From contig JADJXO010000010.1 in NCBI GenBank assembly GCA_016715825.1, forward strand, positions 1 to 64,000: 64,000 nt of DNA. The letters run 5' to 3'. Below are positions 1-9,080 of this stretch, one piece after another; the stretch's first letter is position 1, and every line of letters begins with the position of its first letter. Below the pieces are notes generated by a model that saw only the letters and a list, made by a program, of their open reading frames with translations, did not search any database and was not told the DNA's origin. Source of the DNA: Nitrospira sp. GTDB lineage: Bacteria; Nitrospirota; Nitrospiria; Nitrospirales; Nitrospiraceae. Made by a program: the position numbers and the translations under genes.

Positions 1-1
1 T

Positions 2-460
2 ATGTTCATAGAGGGCGATTACTCTCTGAGCTTCAGTAATATCTCGCATCTGGAGATGTTCCGCGAGTTGCAAGGATTTGCAAATTTGTTTCACGCACAG
101 GACTGGCTTGTATACATTTCAAGATCAAATGAGAAGTTTACGACCTCAGATAACCTCATCACCGTCGTTCTTCCTAAAAAGACTAGGTTTTACGGGCCCA
201 CCTTTATCGAGAGGACACATTATTTTCCTCTAACTCCTGAGATCTTTATCGTGTGTCGTTTTCCAGACAAGAGAAGTGGAAAGAAACTATGGAGGAAAAC
301 CCTATTCAGCGGAAATGATTCTGAAATCGTCGGACTAAACCTGATTACCTCGAATCAAGTTATCCAATCCGCATATGCCAAGGAAAGGAAAAGCTTGGAG
401 GATTTGCTGGCGACAGCAATGAGCCCAGAGCGAATACAGACCTCCACAAAAGGCGGTTAG
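2..460 (+). CDS. C-terminal part of a DUF4238-like protein (probably 5'-partial)
   Basis: Open frame of 152 codons starting at the window edge, so the true start probably lies upstream. The pattern FTTSDN, a stretch ending FPLTPE and a final segment with NLITSNQV and AYA matches what I remember of DUF4238, a family of unknown function with a serine-aspartate-asparagine motif followed by a PLxP motif. Family members are usually about 250-330 residues, so roughly the C-terminal half is present. It lies in the integrated element that ends at the tRNA-Thr gene, where such accessory genes are common. The family call is by motif only and is moderate to weak. Confidence 0.5.
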   Translation: MFIEGDYSLSFSNISHLEMFRELQGFANLFHAQDWLVYISRSNEKFTTSDNLITVVLPKKTRFYGPTFIERTHYFPLTPEIFIVCRFPDKRSGKKLWRKTLFSGNDSEIVGLNLITSNQVIQSAYAKERKSLEDLLATAMSPERIQTSTKGG

Positions 461-850
461 TCAATGGTCATGCCTCACATGAGACTCGCGCACAGAGTCG
501 ATCATCCGCAAAGGGCTGTTTCTCCGGTTCAATGGCCAGAAATATGACGCCTCAACGCGCGACAAGATGCTGGCGCTATCGATCGTGCGGCGTCTCAGCG
601 TAACCAAGTGTCCTGACACCATTTTCTCCTACCTGCCGGTTTCAAAAATCCTGCTGGCCGGTGCTTGTCTGTAGAAAGCCGTGTGCTTGAACGAGAGTTT
701 GCGAATTGTCTCTGGATACATTTTATCGTAGCTTAAGACCAGATAATGCTTGTTTGACAACTCTCCGGACGCTGGATATGGTGGCTGACCCATGAATTGC
801 TTCAGGGTAGACCATAGGATCTGTCATTCGTATAGGGGTATGAGCTAACT
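461..850. other. Spacer with a possible gene remnant
   Basis: No intact gene is visible in these 390 bases. An in-frame stretch from 495 to a TAG at 672-674 gives 60 codons without a start codon at its head (it begins E-S-I-I-R-K-G-L-F-L-R-F-N-G). It reads like real protein rather than random sequence and may be the tail of a decayed gene, but I do not recognise it. The remaining 175 bases up to the next gene are AT-richer than the surroundings and hold nothing I can name. Confidence 0.25.
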
Positions 851-1582
851 GTGCTTGGCGAGATTTCGACAGTCTTCGTGAGTCATGCAGCTGATATTCT
901 CGCTGAACAGTTAAGTGGATCGGAAATCATTAAGTTCACAGCGGCCTATGCAGTGGACTACGGTGTGGAACTGCCGCATCCTACCTATCCATTCACAGCT
1001 CCGAATAAGAGAACAGCTCTTTTTCAGAATCTAAAGGCTTTTCCACCGCAGAGGCAGTATCAGATTATTCGAGAACTATGTGAGCATGCTACATCTCGCG
1101 GAGACTCCCCCAGGATCATAGATCTAAAAATCAAGTTGCTAGCGCAGTATGGGCATCTTGCATCAGAGAATGAAGCGGGAAAATTGGATCCGAGTCTAGT
1201 AGTTGAAGTGCGTCATTGGTTAGATGTCTACCCTAAAGTACAAAAGCTCTACAATGAGGCCATCCAAAAGCATGAACATGGCTTGTTCAGAAGAAATAGC
1301 TTAGACGACCTTCGTCTTGCACTCGAAAAACTTACACAGAACTTGTTTTGCAACGGCAAATCCCTTGAAAATCAGATTTCCGCAATCGGAGGGTTCATTA
1401 AAGCGAACGGCGGATCAAAAGAACTCGCCAACATGTTTGAAAAGCTGGTGGATTATTTCACGAAGTACCAGAACACATACGTGAAACACGATGATGCTGT
1501 TCCAGGTGCAGAAATGGAATTTGTCATAGAGATAACTTCCTCCTTTATGAAGCATCTCGTTAGGTTAGGCAGCAAAACCTGA
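851..1582 (+). CDS. AbiJ-like abortive-infection protein with HEPN-type C-terminal domain
   Basis: 243 residues starting at a GTG. The N-terminal half (roughly residues 1-80) resembles the small AbiJ N-terminal modules. The C-terminal half (about 145-240) has the pattern seen in abortive-infection HEPN-like domains: a helix with LxLEKLTQNLFCNGKSLENQ, then a helix with NMFEKLVDYFTKYQNxYVKH, then EFVIEITSSFMK. Abi proteins of this type are thought to stop phage spread, often through RNase activity of the HEPN fold; I see no classic RxxxxH motif, so an RNase activity is not shown. It sits on the integrated element, which fits a defence cargo gene. No strong ribosome binding site precedes the GTG, so the start is uncertain. 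Confidence 0.6.
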   Translation: MLGEISTVFVSHAADILAEQLSGSEIIKFTAAYAVDYGVELPHPTYPFTAPNKRTALFQNLKAFPPQRQYQIIRELCEHATSRGDSPRIIDLKIKLLAQYGHLASENEAGKLDPSLVVEVRHWLDVYPKVQKLYNEAIQKHEHGLFRRNSLDDLRLALEKLTQNLFCNGKSLENQISAIGGFIKANGGSKELANMFEKLVDYFTKYQNTYVKHDDAVPGAEMEFVIEITSSFMKHLVRLGSKT

Positions 1583-1780
1583 TGGATCAGGATCACGCTG
1601 TCGTGAGAGAACACGGTCAGGGTCGGATTCTGAATCGTGCCTGAGTCAGGATGAACATTCGATCTCGCCTCACCCTCTTCAGAGGCCAGAACCTCCGGCT
1701 TCTTTCCCCTGTACGGTGATCTCGCGTGCATCTCGATTAAGATCTGACGGGCCACTATAATTGGCAGAAGTTTTCAGGTC

Positions 1781-2523
1781 ATGACGCTCCAATCACGGAA
1801 GGACGAAGAACTCTTTTATTTGAATCGATTTCGGACAGCCTCAGGCCTTTTGGCACAATCTGAAATCGGACTGCATGAGGTGCCCGACTTCATTGTCCGA
1901 ACACCATCGAGGATTCTCGGGCTTGAGGTCACTAATTACTACATTCCAGCTCCGACAAATCGCCGGCCTCGTCAGGAGCAAGAATCCCTTAGGTCCCAAG
2001 TCTTGAGAAAGCCAAAGAACTGCATCTTGGATTGGTGAGTAGCCCAATCCGTGTCTCAGCTTTCTTTAATGAATTTTCACCGCTTCGCAAGAACATAATT
2101 TGTGACATCGCAAGCAGACTCGCGACTCTCGTCTCGAACTATCGACCAGCGCTCTGGGAACAAATCGATGTTCAATGGGAAGACGGACTTTCTACCCTAC
2201 CTGAACTCGACGCACTAACGATTAGTGGCTATCCAGACAACATGAAGAGCGAATGGGTTGCGCCAGATGGCAACTACCTCCCTAATGCGACCACAGAAGA
2301 GATTCAGAGAATAGTTGATCGAAAAACAAACCGGATTCGCTGTTATCCAAAGGAAGTGACCTCGCAATGGCTACTCATCGTTTTAGATGGGTTTGCAATA
2401 TCCTCGATTGCCAAGATTACTCCTGAACTCATTGCACACCCGTTTAAGGGGAAGTTTGACCGCCTTTTCCTATTTGAGAATTTTGGCTCTCATTGTCACG
2501 AACTCCTTTGCACTCAGGAATGA
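1781..2523 (+). pseudogene. Unknown accessory gene broken by a one-base frameshift
   Basis: Two overlapping frames read as one protein. The first (1781-2038) starts MTLQSRKDEELFY and contains a PDFIVRTPSRILGLEVT segment. That pattern (DF, then I-LGLEVT) resembles nuclease-like or DUF proteins that begin with an E-x-K type fold, but I cannot name the family. The second frame (from about 2006 to 2523) continues it: reading upstream of its annotated TTG gives EKAKELHLGLVSSPIRVSAFF, which follows naturally from the first frame. Adding one G at about 2005 (TCTTG/AGAAA) restores a single frame of about 248 codons. Either a true frameshift mutation or a base-calling error explains it. Confidence 0.6.
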
Positions 2524-3211
2524 GAGGTCTCACCGGAACCGTGCACGTCCTGAAGACCGAATACCCACGACACGTGATCGTTCAAGCCGCAACCATTCAG
2601 ATTCTCAACTCCTCAAATCAGCCAGGAGTCTGCGGCTATCTCCTTTTCCATCGTGCCTCTCCTGTCCCGGTCAGCTCCCACGCCAGAAGAACCGCCCCAC
2701 ACGAGACCAACGGATACACCGACTTAACCCACCCACCACCCTCTTTCACACACAGGTGTTGTGCCCCTCACCACACGGGGCCGCAACACATCTTCTGAAT
2801 CTGTGGCCACGCACGACTGCACGCGTGACACCGTCCTCGGTGGCGCGGTTGCCACGGGCGTGCCACACTCCTTGATGGGCGACGGATGTGCTCTCCGCAC
2901 GGTCGAGCCGCGTCGCGCGAAACGACGGTGCGCCGAGCTGGCACGGCGTCTCCGGACGCGGTGCCTCAGATACGTGGCTGCCGAAGCATCTCACCTAGCG
3001 CAGGCCGGCGGCGCCTCACCTGAAACTCGTCTGACACTCTGCCTTTCTGCGGACCCAGGTAAGTGATCCCTCGTGACGCAGGCCTCCCCTACTTTTTCGG
3101 TATGGTCAAAACTTCTGAACCCTCTCATAAGTGCCACGGTGACACATGCTTTCTGCTGCTCCTGACTTAGGCAAAAAGCATGACGGTACAGAGGAAAAGT
3201 GGAGGCAGATC
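2524..3211. other. Long spacer without a convincing gene
   Basis: Nearly 700 bases in which several frames stay open only because the DNA is rich in C and G; none of the translations has normal protein composition, and they are rich in Arg, Thr, Ser and His. An imperfect hairpin is visible around 2757-2789 (GTGTTG/CAACAC arms with C/G runs inside). The stretch may be decayed DNA of the integrated element. I see no tRNA fragment or attachment-site repeat here. Confidence 0.4.
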
Positions 3212-3532
3212 ATGACACCACCGAGCCTTGATCAATTGATCCAGGATCCCGCAAAAGCGGCGATCTTGCCACCGGAGATCGCGCAGGCACTGTTGATCGG
3301 ACTCGCGTCGCTTCAGCCATTGCTGGTTCAGCGTGCGCTGATGGGATCATCTGACAAAGTAGGGGAGGAGGATTTGCTCACGATCGATCAAGTCGCGGCA
3401 AGGCTGAATCTCAGTCAATATCGCGCCTATGAATTGTGCCGTCAAGGAGAGCTGAAAGCCATTCGACTGGGAAAATCGGTTAGGGTGAAACCGTCCGACT
3501 TGCAAGCCTATGTGGCGCAACATGGCAGTTGA
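3212..3532 (+). CDS. Small helix-turn-helix protein, excisionase-like (MerR/HTH_17 type)
   Basis: 106 residues from an ATG at 3212 with a clear GGAGG at 3201-3205, which decides the start over an upstream ATG. The C-terminal 55 residues are a textbook DNA-binding-domain excisionase fold: LLTIDQVAARLNLS, then YRAYELCRQGELKAIRLGKSVRV, then SDLQAYV. Such proteins act as recombination directionality factors or as small repressors. The N-terminal half is a helical extension without a known domain. It lies 120 bases upstream of the tyrosine recombinase in the same direction, the usual arrangement of an integration module. Confidence 0.75.
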   Translation: MTPPSLDQLIQDPAKAAILPPEIAQALLIGLASLQPLLVQRALMGSSDKVGEEDLLTIDQVAARLNLSQYRAYELCRQGELKAIRLGKSVRVKPSDLQAYVAQHGS

Positions 3533-3654
3533 ACATAGCAGTATACGAATCGTATCCTGTCCTCGTGGCCCGATGAGAACGCAATGAATTGGCGATTCAT
3601 GAACCGATACAGCATGTGATTCGGTTACTGAGGTCCCACAACCACCGGTGACGT

Positions 3655-4935
3655 ATGGCTTGTGTACGAAAACGGCGTGGCAAATACGTGGTGGATTGGC
3701 GCGATGGAGCCGGTGTTCGCCATTGGAAATCTTTCGACAAGAAAGGTGATGCCGACACCTTCCGCGATCACGTCGGCCAGGAAGCCCGTCAACGAGTCAC
3801 ACCGACGATTCCGGTATCTAGTACCATGACAGAGTACGCGGAGCACTGGAAGCGGTTGATCGGCCAGACGGTGAAACCGCGCACGTTGGCCCGGTATAGC
3901 GAGATCCTGACGCTGCACGTTCTTCCGAGATTCGGGAAACTGCGGGTTCGGGACCTGAACCGCGGGCAACTCAAGCTTTTCTTGACGGAGAAGTCGTCCT
4001 TGGGGCTTCAGAAGCGAACCATTCGCAACATTCAGGCCGTGATACGTGTGATGCTCAACGCTGCGATTGAAGATGGACTGATCGCTGCCAATCCTGCTGC
4101 GAACCTGGGACGGGCGCTGAAGCTCACGATCTCAAAGACGACGCGACAAGAAGAGATCAAGGCGATGACCAAGGCCCAGCGGCAACACTTCCTTGCGACG
4201 GTCTTGCAGTATGCTCCGCGCTACTATCCTCTCTTCTTCGTGTTGGCCGGAACCGGAGAGCGATTGGGGGAAGCCTTGGCGCTTCAAGATGGTGATCTCG
4301 ACCTGAACGCCCAAACGATCCGCATTGCCCGTGCCTTTTCAGAGGATGGAACCCTCGACACGCCGAAGAGCGGCCATGGTCGAACCGTGGATCTCTCGCA
4401 GGCCCTCACGGCGGTGCTCGCTCGCCATCTCATGACCCTGAAGCAAGATCGGCTCAAACACGGCTGGACAGATCAGACGCCCTGGCTGTTTGTGACGATG
4501 AACGGGACTCCGTTAGATCCTGCCAATGTGCGTCGCGCGATGACCAGCGTGCTGAAGCAAGCCAAGCTTCCGCTCCACTTCACACCCCATTGTCTCAGGC
4601 ACACCTATGCCTCGATCCTGCTTTCCGAGGGTGTCCCAGCCCCTTACGTGCAAGAGCAATTGGGTCACGCGACGATTGAATTAACGGTGAGTACATATGG
4701 GAGATGGCTGAAGAAGAAAGCACCCGGTGCATTGGATCGCCTCGACGCCATACCGGCTCAATCAGAGAGGGCGGTAGCTCGTGGTAGCAAAGTGGTAGCA
4801 GAAAGGACTTTTGCACAGAATCCACAGACCGGATCGACTCCGCAACTACCTGAAATTCCATGGAAGGTAATGGAGCCGGCGACCCGGATTGAACGGGCGA
4901 CCTGCGGTTTACGAAACCGCTGCTCTACCAACTGA
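3655..4935 (+). CDS. Tyrosine recombinase (phage-type integrase) of a tRNA-targeting element
   Basis: 426 residues. The N-terminal arm-binding region (about 1-50) is followed by a SAM-like core-binding domain (about 55-150) and the catalytic domain (about 170-355). All catalytic residues are visible: Arg203 in TGERLGE, Lys238 in TPKSG, His312 and Arg315 in HCLRHTYAS, His338 in LGHAT, and the nucleophile Tyr348 in STYGRW. The protein continues about 75 residues beyond the catalytic domain. Its last roughly 21 codons are antisense to the tRNA-Thr gene at 4871-4946, so that tail is an accident of insertion next to the tRNA. The element lies on the 3' side of the tRNA, which is where tRNA-targeting integrases insert. 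Confidence 0.93.
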   Translation: MACVRKRRGKYVVDWRDGAGVRHWKSFDKKGDADTFRDHVGQEARQRVTPTIPVSSTMTEYAEHWKRLIGQTVKPRTLARYSEILTLHVLPRFGKLRVRDLNRGQLKLFLTEKSSLGLQKRTIRNIQAVIRVMLNAAIEDGLIAANPAANLGRALKLTISKTTRQEEIKAMTKAQRQHFLATVLQYAPRYYPLFFVLAGTGERLGEALALQDGDLDLNAQTIRIARAFSEDGTLDTPKSGHGRTVDLSQALTAVLARHLMTLKQDRLKHGWTDQTPWLFVTMNGTPLDPANVRRAMTSVLKQAKLPLHFTPHCLRHTYASILLSEGVPAPYVQEQLGHATIELTVSTYGRWLKKKAPGALDRLDAIPAQSERAVARGSKVVAERTFAQNPQTGSTPQLPEIPWKVMEPATRIERATCGLRNRCSTN

Positions 4936-4946
4936 GCTACGCCGGC
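4871..4946 (-). tRNA. tRNA-Thr (anticodon CGU)
   Basis: The minus strand folds into a complete 76-nt tRNA with a seven-base acceptor stem GCCGGCG/CGCCGGC, a D-loop with AGCTCAGTTGGTAGAGC, an anticodon arm CGGTTTCGTAAACCG with CGT in the loop, a T-arm with GTTCAATCC, discriminator U and an encoded CCA at 4873-4871. The 3' end faces the integrated element, making this the likely attachment site; the gene is intact, so the element carried a copy of the tRNA 3' end. The integrase gene overlaps it on the opposite strand. Confidence 0.96.
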
Positions 4947-5046
4947 ACCTTGGCGAGACCTACACGCGACACGATCGACTGTAGAGCGGCATGATAACGG
5001 CCACTGCCTGGCCTGTCAATAAACGGAATCCGCATGAAAGACGCGG

Positions 5047-7077
5047 CTACGGGCCAACAAGCATTGGGCTTGGAGCCGTAGGAGTTGAGCCAGTGGCCGA
5101 TTCTTCGGATTGCTGTGCGGTCGGTGGCGGCTTTGGATTATTTCCCTTGGCAATCGGATGGATACGAACCATTGCACCACGCCCGACCGGGGGCAGACAC
5201 AGCGGGTCTTGCTTGTTGCCGGATTGTTGACGAGTTACTCGCGCCACTTCACCACGAGCGTATAAACATAATTCACCGGCAACGACCATCCCATCTCGGT
5301 CAAGATCGGCAAGACCCTGCAGCCCTCTCAGCAGTTGATACGTAAACAAACCGTGCTTCCCTTGCTCAGATACGTGGGCCTCTTGCAAATGTTGATTGCC
5401 AACCATCCACATCTCCACATCTTTCCGTTGTTCATCGAGCCCCGAGGTCCAATCGGGCGAAGGCATGGTGCTCAGCTCGGCACCTGGGGAGGGATCCAGC
5501 GATGCGTCGAACATGAAGATTGCCTGTCGAAGCGGGAGCCGGGAGACCGCTTCCTTTAACCGCGTCAGGGAATAGAGACGCCCCGGCTCGAACGGTGTTC
5601 CATCGTAGGGAACCAGTAGAACTTCCCCGTTACGGCTATCCACGACCGCTCGTCCTGAAAAAAACACATACAGCACGGTCTGTGCATCCGCGCGTTTGCG
5701 AAGCCAGTGCTCAAACGTCTCGTCCAACGCCTCCTGGACCCCTTGACGATCGAGCACAATACGCATCCTCTCACGGGGAACACCACCAATCGCATGCAGA
5801 TACTCCGCCATTACTGCTGCATCATGGCTGGCATACTTCATCGGCGGCAGGTGTTCATCGCGAAACGTTCCGATTCCAATCGCGATGATGACAGCCTTCG
5901 ACTGCCGATCCGACGCCAGCGACGGTGGTATCTCGTCCACATCCGGTAGCGCCGTGACGTCATTACGCGTGGACTGGATCACCAGACTAAATACCTTGGG
6001 TGGTGGAATGGAGGCCATCTGACTGGCAGCACGCAAATTCAAGGTCAACTCACCAGGGAGGTCTGTTTTCGGCACCGTGACCTGCTTTGTCACCGAGAGG
6101 CGTTTGATTTCCCCTGGTTGGATGGAGCCCAGGAGGACTTCAGGCGGAAATACTTGATCCAATCCTGCCTTCCCATTGACCAGCACCACCACATCTTCGG
6201 CTTCTACAGGGCCTTCGTTTTTCACCTCGAGGTGGAGCGTGAGAGCCTCATCCGGCTCAAGCACCCGATTGCGGCTTTCATCTCGTATAATGGCGCGATA
6301 ACTGAGATGCGCTGGTTCAACGACCTTCGTGATAACAGTCGGCGGTTCCTCCGTCGCTCCCGAACCCGCTGAAGAATCCAGATCGGGTGCCTTCTCAGAT
6401 CGCGGCACCGGATAAGAAGCCAGCGGAACCCAGCTATCTCGCTGATCCGCATATTCGCGGATCTGGCCTGATTGCGCGAGCTGTTGAGCCAGGCCTTCGG
6501 CCACCGAACCAATCGCGTCTTCAACAATGGCTTCCAATCCCGTGACTTCACACGATTGATCAGGCACGACGACCGTCCCGTGGCCTGTATCTTCAAGCTT
6601 TTTACTGAAGAGCATGGTGCCATCTCGAGCTAAAAACACCATTTCAAGCCCTATCGTCGCACTGGCTGGATACTCTCCGGACCGTTGTTCTGGAATGATG
6701 ACTTCCACTCGCCTTACGCTCAGCCCGACTTCGACGACACCGTCAGACCCCAGAACATCTTCCGCTCCATTCGCTGTGGTCACACCGCTGAACACTCGAG
6801 TGAGCTTATTCGGAACAGACGCACGAAGAAGGTCAGCCATAGGCATGGCCACGCTCTCCTGACAGGCATTCTGATAGGAAACATCCGCCGTCATACCGCT
6901 TGGGGAAAACCATATGGCAGGCGTCAGCGGGATGGGTTTTGTGTCGATGGGCGGCTTCTCTTGCGTCAGCATGGAACAGCCGGTCGCCGACAGAGCTACC
7001 AGCATAATGGCACAACCTCTCTGAAGAGATAGCCCCTGCGAACACTTCCTACGTTGTCCTGTGTGTTGTTGAGTCAC
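5047..7077 (-). CDS. Exported lipoprotein with an inactive caspase-like (peptidase C14) domain
   Basis: 676 residues from a GTG. A hydrophobic segment ending LSATGC gives a lipobox with Cys34, so the protein is probably anchored on the periplasmic side or in the outer membrane. Residues about 255-370 look like an Ig-like/CARDB domain, and residues about 393-585 have the caspase fold order (AIGIGTF, SHDAAVMAEYL, VLYVFFSG, VPYDG, IFMFDAS). The catalytic dyad is absent: the usual SGHG is SGRA (Arg476 for His) and the usual DAC is DAS (Ser526 for Cys). An EF-hand-like loop with Asp591, Asp593 and Asp595 follows, and the tail is rich in Pro, Ser and Thr. It probably acts as a binding or scaffold protein. 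It is transcribed away from ubiA and toward the tRNA. Confidence 0.8.
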   Translation of the reverse strand: MTQQHTGQRRKCSQGLSLQRGCAIMLVALSATGCSMLTQEKPPIDTKPIPLTPAIWFSPSGMTADVSYQNACQESVAMPMADLLRASVPNKLTRVFSGVTTANGAEDVLGSDGVVEVGLSVRRVEVIIPEQRSGEYPASATIGLEMVFLARDGTMLFSKKLEDTGHGTVVVPDQSCEVTGLEAIVEDAIGSVAEGLAQQLAQSGQIREYADQRDSWVPLASYPVPRSEKAPDLDSSAGSGATEEPPTVITKVVEPAHLSYRAIIRDESRNRVLEPDEALTLHLEVKNEGPVEAEDVVVLVNGKAGLDQVFPPEVLLGSIQPGEIKRLSVTKQVTVPKTDLPGELTLNLRAASQMASIPPPKVFSLVIQSTRNDVTALPDVDEIPPSLASDRQSKAVIIAIGIGTFRDEHLPPMKYASHDAAVMAEYLHAIGGVPRERMRIVLDRQGVQEALDETFEHWLRKRADAQTVLYVFFSGRAVVDSRNGEVLLVPYDGTPFEPGRLYSLTRLKEAVSRLPLRQAIFMFDASLDPSPGAELSTMPSPDWTSGLDEQRKDVEMWMVGNQHLQEAHVSEQGKHGLFTYQLLRGLQGLADLDRDGMVVAGELCLYARGEVARVTRQQSGNKQDPLCLPPVGRGAMVRIHPIAKGNNPKPPPTAQQSEESATGSTPTAPSPMLVGP

Positions 7078-7162
7078 GTTGTGGTTATACCCAATTCCTC
7101 AAGACGTCACAACCGGTCAAGGCACATTGACAGCCTCTTTTCCTCTCCGATATGGTCGAGCC

Positions 7163-8056
7163 ATGTCGGCTCCGGAAAATTTCTCGTCTCCCGCCGCGCC
7201 AGGTATTCCCTGGTCTGCGCTTGCACGACTGATTCGCCTACAGAATCAAACCGGCACCTACTTATTGCTCCTGCCTACCTTGTGGGCCCTTGTCCTCGCA
7301 ACGCGTGGATTCCCACCCCTGTTTCTCCTGGCTATTTTTCTTGGTGGATCGTTTTTGATGAGGAGCGCAGGCGTGATCTTGAACGATCTTGCAGATCAAG
7401 GCTTCGATTGGCAAGTCACTCGCACTCGAGCCCGGCCGTTGGCATCAGGTGAACTGACCAGTCGCCATGCCGTCGTCCTATTGATCCTATTGTTGCTGTT
7501 GGCGGCGGGTCTGTTGATTTTGCTCCCACCTCTCGTTGCATGGCTTTCCCCAGTCGCAGTGTTTCTTGCAGCTCTCTATCCCTACTGCAAGCGCTGGGTC
7601 CATATCCCACAGGCCATGCTGGGCATCGCCTTCGGCTGGGGAACCGTCATGGCCTGGGCAGCGGTGCAAGGGCGGCTGGAGGCACCAGTTTGGTGTCTCT
7701 TCGGAGCGACCGCCGCCTGGGCCGTCGCGTACGATACGATCTATGCCATTCAGGATCTGGAGGATGATCGCCGCATCGGAGTGAAATCAGCCGCACTCTA
7801 CTTCGGGACTTCGATTCACCTAGGAGTGGGCTTGGCATTCAGCGTCATGGTAGCCCTCTTGACCGTGGCAGGATGGCTGGCCCAGCTAGGATGGCCGTAC
7901 TACGCAACGCTCCTTGGGGTAGTCATATTCTTCTACGTTCAGGTTCGTCAACTACAGAAGGCCATAACGCCAGTGCATGCCTTTGAGATGTTTCAGGCGC
8001 ATATCTGGGTCGGCGTCACGCTCCTTGTCGGACTCCTTGGCGGCGTGCTGTTTTAA
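7163..8056 (+). CDS. ubiA: UbiA-family prenyltransferase (4-hydroxybenzoate polyprenyltransferase-like)
   Basis: 297 residues from an ATG at 7163; a longer frame starts upstream but its extra residues are not hydrophobic in the family's way. The protein has about eight membrane segments and both aspartate motifs of the UbiA superfamily: NDLADQGFD at 74-82 and DxxxYAxxDLEDD at 191-202, which bind the Mg-diphosphate of the isoprenyl donor. It joins a polyprenyl chain to an aromatic acid in the inner membrane for quinone synthesis. In organisms that make menaquinone by the futalosine route the homologue is MqnP, and the sequence alone does not separate the two. It converges with the respiratory operon, overlapping the last gene's stop by four bases. 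Confidence 0.82.
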   Translation: MSAPENFSSPAAPGIPWSALARLIRLQNQTGTYLLLLPTLWALVLATRGFPPLFLLAIFLGGSFLMRSAGVILNDLADQGFDWQVTRTRARPLASGELTSRHAVVLLILLLLLAAGLLILLPPLVAWLSPVAVFLAALYPYCKRWVHIPQAMLGIAFGWGTVMAWAAVQGRLEAPVWCLFGATAAWAVAYDTIYAIQDLEDDRRIGVKSAALYFGTSIHLGVGLAFSVMVALLTVAGWLAQLGWPYYATLLGVVIFFYVQVRQLQKAITPVHAFEMFQAHIWVGVTLLVGLLGGVLF

Positions 8057-9078
8057 GGAGTCTCTACCGGCTTTTCTTCCTCTGGCTCGGATTTCTTGGC
8101 GCGCAACGTATCAACATACATCGTCACGGCTTTTGCGTCTGCATCATTCAAACCCAGCGCCGGCATGCGTGTCGCTGAATCCATGGCCTGCGGGTTCTTC
8201 AGCCACCGATAGACCCAGGTGGCGTTCAGCCGAAATCCCGCACGATCGAGAGCCGGGCCGATCTTCCCGCCCTCACCCTCAAGATTATGGCAACCATTGC
8301 ATCCATATTTATCTTCATACAATCGTTTCCCGCGAACAATCAATCCAGCAGCTTCTGCTGGTTTAACCGTTAAGTCCGGTCTTGGAACACTGACGCCCCT
8401 GCCAGGCCTGGTCGAAAAGTTATTCACGGCAACCTGCGCTGCATCGAGCTCTTTCTTAGCTACCGCCATGGCCTCCTGCTCGACCGCATAGGCGGATTCA
8501 TCCACATCGACATCCTTGTTCAGCTCTTCGCTCTTCCGCTCCGCTTCGTCACTCGCTTTTTTCTCTGCCTCCTCGTAGGCCTGCTTAGCCGTGCCAAACT
8601 TCGCTTCGGCAGCCTTCAACCCTTCCTCGAGCGAGGTCTTTCGTGCTTCAACATTGAATTCCATCTTCATGCCATGAAGCGTACGCACATGCCCAACGAT
8701 CGCCCATATTTCATCCTCAGAGAGCGTGTATTTGAACGTCGGCATAGTCGGAACAGCGAAGTCGTCGTCTCCGATTTCATCGCCACCATCTTCGTTTGTA
8801 TCCAGCATATCCCGTGAAATGGTGTCGAAGATTTCTTGATCCGTGAACGTCCCCATTTCAGATTTATTGGACAAATCTTTCGGTTTGGGATCAGGCATGA
8901 ATGACCAATTAAACCCTTCGTTCTGCTTGCCGCTTTGGCCGTGACAATCGCTGCAGTAGTGGGTATACAGCTCGTGACCCCGCTTTTCTTGCTCGGTCGC
9001 GCAGCCGCCGGCAATCAAGATTCCCCCGCCCAACACACCTACTGCCAATCCAATGACACTCAGCCTTGCCGCCTTCAT
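8053..9078 (-). CDS. Diheme c-type cytochrome lipoprotein with a coiled-coil linker
   Basis: 341 residues from the ATG at 9078. The signal peptide ends in LIAGGC (lipobox Cys26), so the protein is membrane-anchored in the periplasm. Two cytochrome c domains are separated by a charged helical linker (about 135-215, rich in Ala, Glu and Lys): the first heme site is C42-S-D-C45-H46 and the second C260-N-G-C263-H264, each followed by a likely Met ligand segment (for example RMPALG). It is the last gene of the 11-gene respiratory operon, two bases after the preceding stop. It probably carries electrons between the bc-type module and another partner. The tail is rich in Glu and Pro. Confidence 0.88.
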   Translation of the reverse strand: MKAARLSVIGLAVGVLGGGILIAGGCATEQEKRGHELYTHYCSDCHGQSGKQNEGFNWSFMPDPKPKDLSNKSEMGTFTDQEIFDTISRDMLDTNEDGGDEIGDDDFAVPTMPTFKYTLSEDEIWAIVGHVRTLHGMKMEFNVEARKTSLEEGLKAAEAKFGTAKQAYEEAEKKASDEAERKSEELNKDVDVDESAYAVEQEAMAVAKKELDAAQVAVNNFSTRPGRGVSVPRPDLTVKPAEAAGLIVRGKRLYEDKYGCNGCHNLEGEGGKIGPALDRAGFRLNATWVYRWLKNPQAMDSATRMPALGLNDADAKAVTMYVDTLRAKKSEPEEEKPVETP

Positions 9079-9080
9079 GC

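Noticed and set aside
1453..1755. Minus-strand frame of 100 codons across the end of the Abi-like gene
   Set aside because: Most of it is antisense to or beyond a well-supported gene and shows no family pattern.
2746..3066. Overlapping open frames on both strands in a GC-rich spacer
   Set aside because: Amino acid composition is Arg/Thr/Ser-rich and unlike proteins; they exist because stop codons are rare in this base composition.
7416..7669. Antisense frames inside ubiA
   Set aside because: Shadow frames of a clear membrane enzyme; no ribosome sites and no domain.
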